The notes beneath the pieces were generated by a model, which was not told the DNA's origin, ran no database searches, and saw nothing but the letters and a program-made list of their open reading frames with translations. The position numbers were made by a program, and so were the translations under genes. A stretch of 64,000 nt of DNA from Pyxidicoccus sp. MSG2 (GTDB lineage: Bacteria; Myxococcota; Myxococcia; Myxococcales; Myxococcaceae): NCBI RefSeq assembly GCF_026626705.1, contig NZ_JAPNKC010000001.1:3596001-3660000 (forward strand), written 5' to 3'. Shown piece after piece: positions 41,855 through 51,300 of the stretch (its first letter is position 1; each line of letters starts with the position of its first letter).

Positions 41855-44046
41855 GACTGGGCCACCCCGTCCTTGGACTCCTCGGCGTACTGCCCGTAGC
41901 CCTGGTAGGCCAGGTACGAGTCCCCGTAGCGCGGCGCCTTCAGGTCCACGTCGTTGAGGACGGCGCCGTACATGCGCGCCTGCACGTCCGCCAGCGAGCG
42001 CAACGCGCGCCGCGCCGACTCCCGGTTCGTCTTCCCCGCCTTCAGCACCAGCACCACGCCGTCCGCCTGCGTGGCCAGCACCGCCGCGTCCGCCACCGCG
42101 TTGATGGGCGGGCTGTCCAGGATGACGCGGTCGAAGCGCTCGGCCATCGACTTGAGCAGGTCCGCGAAGGCCTGCGTGTGCAACAGCTCCGCCGGGTTGG
42201 GCGGCAGCGGGCCGCACGGCAACACGAAGAGGCCGGGCACCTCCGTGCTCTTCACCGCCTTCTCCAGCGTGCCCTCCCCCACCACCAGCGAGGAGATGCC
42301 CATTTCGTTGGGCACCCCGAAGGCGCGGTGCAGCCGCGGCCGGCGCATGTCCGTGTCCAGCAGCAGCACCCGGTTGCCACTCTGCGCCATGGCCACGCCC
42401 AGGTTGATGCACGTGGTGGACTTGCCCTCCTGCGGGCCGCTGGACGTCACCACCAGCGTCTTGAAGGGCTTGTCCGGCGACATGAAGAGCAGGTTCGTCC
42501 GGATGGCCCGGCAGCACTCCGCCACCGACGACTTCGGCTCGCGGTGCACGTGCAAATCCCTGTCACGCGGCGCCTTGTTGCCTTCGATGCGCGGCACCAC
42601 GCCGAGGAAGGCCAGCCCCAGCCGCTCCTCCACGTCCGCCTGCGTGGCCACGCTGTTCTCCAGCATCTCCAGCAGGAAGGCCATGCCCAGGCCCGCCAGC
42701 AGCCCCATCACCAGGCCCAGCGCCAGGTTGCGCTGCACGTTGGGCTTCACCGGCCCGTAGATGGGCCGGGCCGGGTCCAGCACGCGCACGTTGCTGGTGC
42801 GCAACAGGCCCGACAGCTCGATGTCCTTGAGGCGCTTGGCCACCAGCTCGTACAGGCGCTGGTTGCTGTCCGAGTCGCGCTTGAGCCGGTCGAACTCGAT
42901 GGCCTTCTTGTTCACCACGAAGGCCTCGGCCTTGGCCGTGTCCAGCAGGCGCACCAGGTTCTTCTCCTGCGCCACCGCCTCCGCGAGCGACGTCTCCGCC
43001 GCGCGCACGATGTTGCTCAGGCTCTTGAGGAAGTCCTCGCGCACCACCGACAGCTTGCGGCTGCACTCCAGGAGCTTCGGGTGCTCGGGGAGGTAGCGCT
43101 CGCCCAGCTCCGCGCAGTTGACGCGCAGCTCGGTGTAGCTGCGCTTGAGGTCCTGGATGGGGCCCTCGTTCATCCCCGTGAGCGCCTCCGCCCAGGTCTC
43201 GTCCTCGGGCGACGCCTTGCGCAGCTTGCTGATGGCCTCCACGCGCGCCTGCTGGGCCGCAATCTGGATGCGCACCTCGGTCAGCTTGAGGTTGTACGAG
43301 TTGATGCGCTCGCTGACGATGCTCATCCGCGACTCGAGCGACGTGGACAGCATGTCCGCGTCCTTCTTGAAGTCGTAGACGGCCATCTCGCTGGTCTTGG
43401 ACTTGGACTCCAGGTCGGCCAGCCGGCCTTCCAGCCAGGTCCGCGCGTCCTCGGTGATGCGCAGCTTGAGGGCCAGGTTCTCCGCCATGTACGCGGAGGC
43501 GACCTCGTTGGCCAGGAGCGCCGCGCGCTTCGGGTCCAGGTCATCCACCGCGATGTCCATGACGCGCGAGTCCTTCGCCGGCACCACGCGGATGCGCGAC
43601 TGGAGCGCCGCCACCGCGTCCGTGGACTGCATGGCCTGCACGCGCAGCTTCTCGTCCTGCACCTGGGAGAGGCCCAGGAAGTCCGCGTCCATCGCCAGGC
43701 CCAGCTTGTCCACCACCCGGCTCGCCACCGCGCGCGAGGTGATGATTTCGCTCTGCGTGGCGTAGTACTCCTTGTTGAACCAGTAGTTGCTGCGCTCCTC
43801 GCCCATGACCTCCTTCACTTCCCCGTCGAGGAAGCGAGGCGCCATCACGTCGATGATGAGCGAGGTGCTGGCCGAGTAGACCTTGGGCTGACGCAGCGTG
43901 TACGCGGCCGACAGCGCCGCCACCACCACCGCCACGCCGAGCACGACCCACTTGCGCCGCCACAGCGCGCGCACGTGCTGCATCATGCCCGCGGGCGTCA
44001 GGGCACCGGCACCACCGCCGGCCGGGTCGAACACGGTTCCGTCCAC
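41851..44046 (-). CDS. Wzc-type polysaccharide co-polymerase with BY-kinase
   Basis: A 731-residue inner-membrane protein that controls chain length and export. Membrane helix 1 (about 31-49) follows a short cytosolic start. A Wzz domain and a long periplasmic coiled coil (about 190-430) lead to helix 2 (about 436-458). The fused bacterial tyrosine kinase has Walker A in SSGPQEGKST (about 535), Walker A' in LLLDTDMRRPRLH and Walker B in VILDSPP. The C-terminus is a tyrosine cluster with five Tyr between about 706 and 722 (YGDSYLAYQGYGQY). GTG start with AGGAGA eight bases upstream. No cognate Wza or Wzb gene is in the window. Context matches M. xanthus WzcB. Confidence 0.95.
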   Translation of the reverse strand: MDGTVFDPAGGGAGALTPAGMMQHVRALWRRKWVVLGVAVVVAALSAAYTLRQPKVYSASTSLIIDVMAPRFLDGEVKEVMGEERSNYWFNKEYYATQSEIITSRAVASRVVDKLGLAMDADFLGLSQVQDEKLRVQAMQSTDAVAALQSRIRVVPAKDSRVMDIAVDDLDPKRAALLANEVASAYMAENLALKLRITEDARTWLEGRLADLESKSKTSEMAVYDFKKDADMLSTSLESRMSIVSERINSYNLKLTEVRIQIAAQQARVEAISKLRKASPEDETWAEALTGMNEGPIQDLKRSYTELRVNCAELGERYLPEHPKLLECSRKLSVVREDFLKSLSNIVRAAETSLAEAVAQEKNLVRLLDTAKAEAFVVNKKAIEFDRLKRDSDSNQRLYELVAKRLKDIELSGLLRTSNVRVLDPARPIYGPVKPNVQRNLALGLVMGLLAGLGMAFLLEMLENSVATQADVEERLGLAFLGVVPRIEGNKAPRDRDLHVHREPKSSVAECCRAIRTNLLFMSPDKPFKTLVVTSSGPQEGKSTTCINLGVAMAQSGNRVLLLDTDMRRPRLHRAFGVPNEMGISSLVVGEGTLEKAVKSTEVPGLFVLPCGPLPPNPAELLHTQAFADLLKSMAERFDRVILDSPPINAVADAAVLATQADGVVLVLKAGKTNRESARRALRSLADVQARMYGAVLNDVDLKAPRYGDSYLAYQGYGQYAEESKDGVAQS

Positions 44047-44260
44047 GTCTCGTCTCTCCTGGAATGCCTCTGCAGCGGCCCGGCCCGAGGGGCCTCCGCC
44101 CGACCTTCACCCACACGAAAAAAGCGCCGTCGAGCGTGCCGGTTCCACGCCGGGTTGTCCATCGTTCCACCGTCGCCTGGACGCCCTCCATCCATTCATC
44201 TTCCAGGCCCGCACGTCCCAAGACGCGCGCGTCCTGGCGCCCTGTGCTACTCACCGCCGC

Positions 44261-45625
44261 GTGAATTCCTCGCTCTCCTTCGTCCTGCCCTACTCGCCCC
44301 GCAACGCCGACACCGCCGCACGCTTCGCGCGGGAACTGTCACGGCATGCCGAGGTGGTGCTGGCGGGCGAGGGCCCCGTGGAGGTGGACTCCCACCCGCG
44401 CCTGCACGTGCTCGCCGTGCAGGGAGGCAAGGGAGCGGCCATCCGCGCCGCGCTGTCCCGGGTGACGGGCGCGGTGACGGTGCTGCAGGACCCGGACACC
44501 GACTGGTCGCCGGAGGTGTACGACACGCTGGTGGGCCCCATCCGCGCGGACACCGCGGACGCCGTGTTCGGCCGCCGCACCTTCCAGGGCCTGGGCCAGG
44601 GACTGGCGCCCGAACAGCTCGCGGACCGGGCCCTGGGACACGTCACCCGCTTCGTCACCGACGTGGCGCTGGCGGACCCGCTCACCGGCCTGCGCGCCTT
44701 CCGCACGGACGCGCTGCGCTCCGTCACCCTCACCAGCGACGACGACGCGGTGGACGCGGAGCTGGTGGTGAAGCTGGCCGCGCAGCTCTTCCGCCTCACC
44801 GAGGTGGACCTGCCGCCCACGCCGGTGGTGCCGCGCCGCCCGCGCGCCGCCCAGCACCTGTCCCGGCTGCGCACCCTCTTGCGCTACGCCACCGTGCGCG
44901 ACGACGCCGACAACCAGCACGAGGGCTACACCACGCTGGAGCGCATGGACGGCGCCACCCACTACAACCAGTGGCTGGCCCGCCGCTTCCGCGAGCACCT
45001 GGGCCGCCGCGTGCTGGAGATTGGCTCGGGCATCGGCACGATTACGCGCGAGCTGGAGTCGGGCCTCGAGCTGCTCATCGCGCTGGAGGTGGACCGCTTC
45101 TACGTGGACCGCCTGAAGAACCTCTTCCGCGGCAAGCCCCACGTGCGCCCCTACCTGTCCGACGTGGCGCTGGCGGACTGGGAGTCCCTCAAGGCCGAGC
45201 AGCTGGACACCATCGTCCTCTCCAACGTGCTGGAGCACATCCCCGACGACGGCTCGGCGGTGCGGCGCTTCCGGCAGATTCTCTCCCCCGGCGGCCGGGT
45301 GGTCATCCTCGTCCCCGCGCTGCCGCAGTTGTTCGGCGCCATCGACGAGGCGGTGGGCCACCACCGCCGCTACACGCCCGCCACGCTGCGCGCGGTGCTG
45401 GAGGAGAATGGCTTCGCGGTGGAGAAGCTGGAGTGGATGAACCTGGTCGGCATGCCCGGCTGGTTCGTCAACAGCCGCCTGCTTCGCCGCCGCTCGGTGC
45501 CCAAGCTCCAGCTCAAGCTGTACGACACGCTGGCGCCCCTCTTCGCCCAGGCGGAGTCCCACGTGAAGCTGCCGGTGGGCATGAGCCTCTTCGCCGTGGC
45601 CCGCGTCACCGGGAGCGACGCGTGA
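44261..45625 (+). CDS. GT2 glycosyltransferase fused to SAM methyltransferase
   Basis: A 454-residue two-domain protein. Residues 1 to about 200 form a GT2/DPM1-like domain (SLSFVLPYSPRNADTAARF, then LQDPDTDWSPEVYD with the DxD). Residues about 230-450 form a class I methyltransferase (VLEIGSGIGTITREL, ALEVD, LDTIVLSNVLEHIPDDG). The start is the GTG at 44261, since the frame before it is antisense shadow of wzc; no good Shine-Dalgarno is seen. The two activities may act in turn on one lipid-linked sugar, or the GT2 part may make a polyprenyl-phosphate sugar for the GT-C-like protein encoded 13 bp downstream. The 214-bp gap to wzc shows no clear promoter. Confidence 0.88.
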   Translation: MNSSLSFVLPYSPRNADTAARFARELSRHAEVVLAGEGPVEVDSHPRLHVLAVQGGKGAAIRAALSRVTGAVTVLQDPDTDWSPEVYDTLVGPIRADTADAVFGRRTFQGLGQGLAPEQLADRALGHVTRFVTDVALADPLTGLRAFRTDALRSVTLTSDDDAVDAELVVKLAAQLFRLTEVDLPPTPVVPRRPRAAQHLSRLRTLLRYATVRDDADNQHEGYTTLERMDGATHYNQWLARRFREHLGRRVLEIGSGIGTITRELESGLELLIALEVDRFYVDRLKNLFRGKPHVRPYLSDVALADWESLKAEQLDTIVLSNVLEHIPDDGSAVRRFRQILSPGGRVVILVPALPQLFGAIDEAVGHHRRYTPATLRAVLEENGFAVEKLEWMNLVGMPGWFVNSRLLRRRSVPKLQLKLYDTLAPLFAQAESHVKLPVGMSLFAVARVTGSDA

Positions 45626-45638
45626 TGGAGCCGCGTCC

Positions 45639-47339
45639 ATGAGCGCCGCGCCCGAGCCCACGTCCCCTCGCGAGCCCCCACCGGCGGAGGCACCGGCCAG
45701 TCCCGCCGAGCGCCCCGTGTCCCCGGAGAAGGGCGCGCCCCGAGCCGTCTGGGCCGCGCTGGCGGCGTTGTACGTGCTGCTGTTCCCCTACCACCCGGGC
45801 CTGCGCTCACCGAACGAGCTGTGCCGGCTGTGGCAGACGCGCGCGCTGGTGGAGTACGGCACGCTCGACATCAACGGCGCGCTGCGCGACTACGGATACG
45901 TCGGTGACCTGTCCGTGAAGGACGGGAAGTACTACCCCAGCAAGGCGCCGCTGCTGTCGTTCGCCGCCGTGCCGCTGTACGCCGCCCTGCGCGCCGTGGG
46001 CGGAGGCCACCGCCACGCCGTGCCGGAGGTGCCGCTCGTCTTCTTCTCGCGCCTTTGGCTCACCGTGCTGCCCACGCTGGGCATGCTGTGGCTGGTGCGC
46101 AGGTACCTGCGCGCGCACCTGACGGCGCCCGTGGCGGACGCCCTCACGGTGACGTACGGGCTGGGCTCGCTGGCCTTCAGCTACTCGCTGCTCTTCATGA
46201 GCCACCAGACGACGGCGGTGCTCCTCTTCGCCGGCTTCTATGCGCTGTGGCGCTGCGCGCGCGGCGACTGGCGCGAGCGGGGCTACGTGGTGGCGGGCGC
46301 CTGCGCCGGAGCCACCGTGGCCGCCGAGTACACCGGCGCGCTCGGCGTGCTGGGCCTCGTCCTGTACGCGGCGCTCACCGTCCTCTTCCAGCCGGCCCCC
46401 CTGCGCGAGCGCCTCGTGCGCCTGGGCCGCGCCGCGGGGCTCGCCATGCTGGGCGCGCTGCCCTTCGTGGTGGCCCTGGCGCTCTACCACCAGGCCGCCT
46501 TCGGCCACCCGCTGACGACGGGCTACAAGTACCTCAACGACGCGGCCTACCAGCCGTGGCACCTGGGCGGATTCCTCGGGATCCGCACCCCGGACCCGCG
46601 CGCCTTCGCCCTGTCCTTCTTCTCGCCGCTGCGCGGCCTGTTCACCCTGTCCCCCTTCCTCCTGCTGGCGCTGCCGGGCCTGGCGCGGATGCAGCGGCGC
46701 CCCCCGGCCGCGCCCGAGCCGCGCGCGGTGGCGTGGATGGGCGTGGCGCTGCTGGCGGGCTACACCTACTTCACCTCGTCCTTCTCGTATGACTCGTGGG
46801 GTTGGACGACGGGGCCGCGACACCTCACCGGACTGGTCCCCTTCCTCCTGCTGCCCGCCGGCCTCTGGCTGGAGCGGCTGCGCTCCTCCGGACGAACGTG
46901 GGTGCTCGGCGCCGCCGCCATGCTGTGCGCGGCGTCCGTCCTCACCACCGGCGTGGCCACCTTCGTCAACTACATCCCCGACGACGTCTCCAACGCCGTG
47001 GGCGGGCTGGCGCTGCCGCTCCTGGACGCGGGCTACTTCCCCGCGGGCGGGCTGTCCTTCCTCGGGCTGCCCCAGCCCGCCGCGGGACTGGTGCTGCTCG
47101 CCGCGCTCGTGGCCGTGGCCGCGTGGGTGTACCGCGAGCTGGCGCGCGGCCCCTCCCGGCGGTGGCCCTCTCCCGCGGCCCTCGGCGCGGGCCTCGCCAC
47201 GCTGGCGCTCGTGGCCACCCTCCACGCCCTCACCACCGAGCACGACGACGCGGACCGCAACGCCGTGCGCTTCCTCCAGTCCGTGTGGCTCTCCCCGCCC
47301 GGGCGCCACGTCCCCTTCTGGCCCCGCTCCGGCACCTGA
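45639..47339 (+). CDS. GT-C-like multi-pass membrane glycosyltransferase
   Basis: A 566-residue protein with a Pro-rich cytosolic start and about twelve membrane helices. The first periplasmic loop has an acidic residue and the stretch DGKYYPSKAPLLSFAAVPLY, typical of polyprenyl-phosphate-sugar-dependent GT-C enzymes (ArnT/PMT-like). It should transfer a sugar from a lipid donor on the periplasmic face. GGAG precedes the ATG. It directly follows the GT2-methyltransferase fusion, whose DPM1-like domain could make the donor. Family membership is inferred from topology and loop motifs only. Confidence 0.83.
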   Translation: MSAAPEPTSPREPPPAEAPASPAERPVSPEKGAPRAVWAALAALYVLLFPYHPGLRSPNELCRLWQTRALVEYGTLDINGALRDYGYVGDLSVKDGKYYPSKAPLLSFAAVPLYAALRAVGGGHRHAVPEVPLVFFSRLWLTVLPTLGMLWLVRRYLRAHLTAPVADALTVTYGLGSLAFSYSLLFMSHQTTAVLLFAGFYALWRCARGDWRERGYVVAGACAGATVAAEYTGALGVLGLVLYAALTVLFQPAPLRERLVRLGRAAGLAMLGALPFVVALALYHQAAFGHPLTTGYKYLNDAAYQPWHLGGFLGIRTPDPRAFALSFFSPLRGLFTLSPFLLLALPGLARMQRRPPAAPEPRAVAWMGVALLAGYTYFTSSFSYDSWGWTTGPRHLTGLVPFLLLPAGLWLERLRSSGRTWVLGAAAMLCAASVLTTGVATFVNYIPDDVSNAVGGLALPLLDAGYFPAGGLSFLGLPQPAAGLVLLAALVAVAAWVYRELARGPSRRWPSPAALGAGLATLALVATLHALTTEHDDADRNAVRFLQSVWLSPPGRHVPFWPRSGT

Positions 47340-47607
47340 AGTGGCACCGGGATTCCACCGCTTACGGCGATTCCGGTATCTCACATTTCAAGAGAAACCC
47401 AGTTGCAAGGGCTGAGCTCCGTCCATCCTGCCTCGCAACTTTTGCGGACCATGCAAAAGGTTGTCAGCTCAACACGTGTCACCTTTCACCCAGGTCCGTG
47501 CCAAAGGGCTGAAAAAATTGAAGTCCGCACGCCCTTTCCGTGGGCCCGGGGATTGCTGAGCGTGTGACACCGCTCTTCCCCGTTGCCTGTCCGGCAAGGA
47601 GCCTCAG
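47340..47607 (+). promoter_or_regulatory. structured leader of minor-pilin/PilY1 cluster
   Basis: This 268-bp non-coding gap is less GC-rich than its surroundings. It contains two mutually exclusive hairpins: CGCAA/TTGCG (47434-47446) and TTTTGC/GCAAAA (47440-47458). Further on, CGTGC (47497-47501) pairs with GCACG (47527-47531), and AAAGGG (47503-47508) with CCCTTT (47532-47537), an order that would form a pseudoknot. AAGGAG lies six bases before the GTG of the PilX-like gene. No known riboswitch class is assigned. Confidence 0.4.
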
Positions 47608-48354
47608 GTGAACCGTCCCCCGTCCCCTTCGTGCGTGCCCACGCGCCAGCGCTTCCGGCGCGGCTTCACGCTGTTGATGGCCATGGGGCTCATCGCCATG
47701 ACCACCGTCGCGGTGATGGTGGCGCTGCGCGCGGTGACCATGGAGAGCAACCTGCAGGCCCACGAGCGCCGCGCCCGCGAGGCCTTCTTCGCCGCCGAGG
47801 CGGGCATGGCCGAGGCCCGGGTCATCGTCCAGGCCATCGTGGGAGACAACCAGCAGTACAACGGGGTCTTCACGGAGCTGGGCAACCAGTTCAACGGCAC
47901 GGGCCTCGCCGGGTACATCAACGAGGCGGGCCTGCCTTCGGGTCCCTCCCCGGCCGCGCAGTGGTTCCAGGTCATCCCCTGGACCGAATACAAGATGACC
48001 CGGGGCACCGTGGGCGCCGGAATCGACCCGGGCATCACGGCCGCGAACCAGGAGCTCTACGGCCCGGACGGCCTCATCACCAACTACCCTGAGCCCAACA
48101 ACGTCCGCTACCGCGTCTTCGTCGTGGATGACGCGGACGGAGACCCCAGCCGCACGACCGACACCAACAATCAGGTCTGGATTGTCTCCGTCGGCGAGGT
48201 GAGCTCGAACGGCGGCCAGCCCTACCGCACCATCGTCCGCTCGCTCGTCACCAACGAGAACGGCGTCGGCGGTGGCGGCGGGTACGGGACCAAGCTTGGC
48301 GGCGGCAGCAACGGGGGCGTCTACGCGGGCACGATGCCCACCTGGACCCCCTGA
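47608..48354 (+). CDS. PilX-like minor pilin
   Basis: Minor pilin of 248 residues for the type IVa pilus tip. The prepilin peptidase site is RRG|FTLLMAMGL, with mature position 5 a Met in place of the usual Glu, as is common in PilX/GspK-type proteins. One hydrophobic helix follows, then AREAFFAAEAGMAEAR, a PilX/type II pseudopilin signature. The C-terminus is Gly-rich. The GTG at 47608 is backed by AAGGAG. First gene of the PilX-PilY1-PilV-PilW-FimU cluster; from memory this corresponds to cluster 2 of the three in M. xanthus. Confidence 0.88.
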   Translation: MNRPPSPSCVPTRQRFRRGFTLLMAMGLIAMTTVAVMVALRAVTMESNLQAHERRAREAFFAAEAGMAEARVIVQAIVGDNQQYNGVFTELGNQFNGTGLAGYINEAGLPSGPSPAAQWFQVIPWTEYKMTRGTVGAGIDPGITAANQELYGPDGLITNYPEPNNVRYRVFVVDDADGDPSRTTDTNNQVWIVSVGEVSSNGGQPYRTIVRSLVTNENGVGGGGGYGTKLGGGSNGGVYAGTMPTWTP

Positions 48355-48399
48355 ACTGAACTCTCTTCAATATCTCCTTGCCCCGAAAGGGGAGACACC

Positions 48400-51300
48400 A
48401 TGCGCTTGAAGCGGATCATGATGGTCGCGGTGGCCCTGGCTTCGGCCGGCGGAGTAATCGCCCAGGCACAGACCGATGCGGGAACGCCTCCCGCCACGGC
48501 CGACGGAGGCACCCTCCAGAGCCTCTGTATCGACACCACGGGTGATGACAAGCAGCCCGACTTCCGCGCGGATGCCGGCATCCCCTCCGCCATCCTCGTC
48601 ATCGAGAACGAGCCACCCGGGAGCAAGCCCAAGCTGCGGTTGAACACCAACCTCAACAAGCTGGACCCCGAGCGCATCATCCTGCCGTTCGACCAGAACC
48701 TGGACGCCCTCATCGTGGACGACCAGGCCGGCAACGGCGCGTCCCACACGCTGGGCTGGTTCTATTACGACGAGCTCGTCGCCGCCGGGTATGTCGACAT
48801 CCGCGACGCGGGTGACCCGAACGACGACGTCCTCCGGGATACGAACAACAACCGCGTCCCCGACTTCCACGAGGACCTGTACAACGTCTCCGCGGGCGCC
48901 AATGCGCGCCCGTACGTGGGCATCTCGCCCCGCTGCACCGGCCGCACGTTCACCCATAACCTAGCGGACGGCGGCGGTACCGTCACCCTTCGGGACCCGG
49001 ACCTGCTCACCGGCCCCTGCACCGCCACCAGCAGCTACATCGCCAACTACGGCCCCAAGCGCTGGGACGATGGCCCGGGTTATCCGGCCCAGCCCACCGG
49101 CAAGGGTGGCGTGGTGGGCCAGCGCGTCCGCGACTTCACCGCCGCGCTCCTCGACGGCAGCGGCAACCTGAAGGCGGGCGCCATCCCCACCCTCGTCGAC
49201 ACGTACTTCAGCGACCAGGGCCTGTTCCCCCACATCCCCAACCTGCTGGAGCCCCGGCACGAGCTCAACGGCAACCGCGGCATCGGACACTTCGTCTTCA
49301 TGAGCACGGACGACGACGACAACAAATGCAACGCGTCCAACACCTCCGAGTGCTTCGCGCCGCGCATGGCCTGGAAGCGGCTGGAGGACGGCGGCACGAC
49401 CTTCGTGGGCCCCATCTGGGACACCGTGACCAATGCCAACGGCGTGCCCGACTACAGGGCGAGCGCCATCGACCCGTCCGGTCAGGTCATCGGCGACGAG
49501 AGCGTGACGGTGCCCGCCACCAAGGCCGAGGACCAGCGCGTGCAGTTGGGGAGGATCGATGGCAACCGCGAGATCGTCTTCTTCCTCAACACCTACGTGG
49601 AGCAGATCTACGGCGGCACCGACTCGTGCCTCATCACCCGGCCCTCCGGTGATGCGCGCCAGCTCCAGTGCGACCTGTGGCTGCACGGCGACATCAACAC
49701 CTTCTTCTCGAAGTCGCTGCTCAACATGGACCTCCACCAGAGCACCGACCCGCTGGTGGTGGACGACATGAACCTGAGGGACAGCTGGCTCGGCGACCTG
49801 GGTTACGACCGGCTCCGGACCGACCCGGCCTACGGCGGTCTCACGTTCCCCGCGGGCCAGACGCAGGACGTGAAGTCGTACAACCGCCGCGCGGCGCACA
49901 CGCTGGTGGGCGCGCCCAGCAACAACCCGCTGGTGTGGCTGCTCGGCTGGGAGGACCAGGTCGGCGGCGGTAACCGCACGTACAACGACATCGTCGTCCT
50001 CATCAACAAGCAGAACAACGGCTCGTTCCGCTCGGACGTCGTCTCCGACATCCCCATCGACGTGGCCGACGACTTCACCATCACCGAGGTGGCGTTCGAC
50101 GTGGTGGACCAGCCCTTCTTCGTGCCGGACGGAGGCAGCCTCAGCAACTGCACGAAGACGGTGCCCCTGGCGGACGGCGGCACCGGCCCGCTCAGGCCGG
50201 ACATCCGCTACGAGGTGGCGCTCGACTGCCAGGTTCGCGGCGCCGACGGCGGGCTCATGACCAACCCGGAGCCGAACTGGCTGGAGGTCAACCTGGGCGG
50301 CAGCGACGGCGGCATCCGCGACGCGGGCACGGTGATGACGGACCTGATGGAGCGTGGCCGCGTGGGCACGCAGCTGTGCTGGCGCGCCGTCCTGGAGAGC
50401 CCGGGCGAGGCCTGCCAGCCCACCATCGTCAACGTCAACGTGTCCTACAAGGCGCAGCGCAGCGGTCAGTACGGCCGGGCCTCCGTCATCCCCATGGCCA
50501 ACGTCGTCGTCTACGGCGTGCGCGAGACGCCGGGCCGCACCTGGTTCGACGGCGGCGTGGACGAGGTGTCCACGCGCGTCTTCGACGGCTACGCGGACAC
50601 CGTGGACCGCGGCCACCTCCACCTGAAGAAGCTCTACAACCCGGACACCACCAACCTGCAGCCGTATGACCCGGCCGACCCGGTGTGGGACTCCGGCAAG
50701 TGGCTGCGGGACCTGATGGACACCCTGGAGGGACCGAGCACGGTGACCGACCCGGCCACCCGGCGCCACCTGCTCACCCGGGACCCGGGCGGACAGACTC
50801 GCGAAGTGGCGACCTACCTCGAGGCTGCCAACACCACGAGCCCCGCCTTCCCCAACACGCTCTGCAACGCGCCCTACCGGAGCGGAACCACGTACCTGTA
50901 CGACCTGGACCAGAACGGCACGTGCAACGCGGCCGACCGCACCTTCCTGCGCGACTGGCTCTATGGCTGGGAGAACCGGGCCGCGGCGAACGTCAACGAC
51001 CGGCTCCGCACCTGGCCCATGGGCGGCATCATGCTCTCCACGCCGGCGGTCATCGGCCCCGCGGGCGTCCCGGCCTGGGTGCTGCGGACCTCGAACCGGA
51101 CCGAGCAGGACCAGTACCTCAACCGCTTCATGCGCCTGAGCACCGTGGCCAACCGGCCCACGGTGACGTACGTGGGGACCACGCAGGGCTACCTGCACGC
51201 GGTGAAGACCGGCTCCTACAAGCCCGCGGACGACGCGTGCACGCCCCGCCCCGACGGCCAGGGCTACTTCGGCCGCGCGGGCGCGTGCGGCACCGCCCGC

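Noticed and set aside
42178..45642. 1154-codon plus-strand frame across wzc and the GT2-methyltransferase
   Set aside because: Out-of-frame reading of two real genes; no recognisable motif.
47342..47356. Sigma54-like TGGCAC-N5-TTCC just after the GT-C-like gene
   Set aside because: The -12 element should be TTGC; the essential GC is lost and the site is 250 bp from the next gene.
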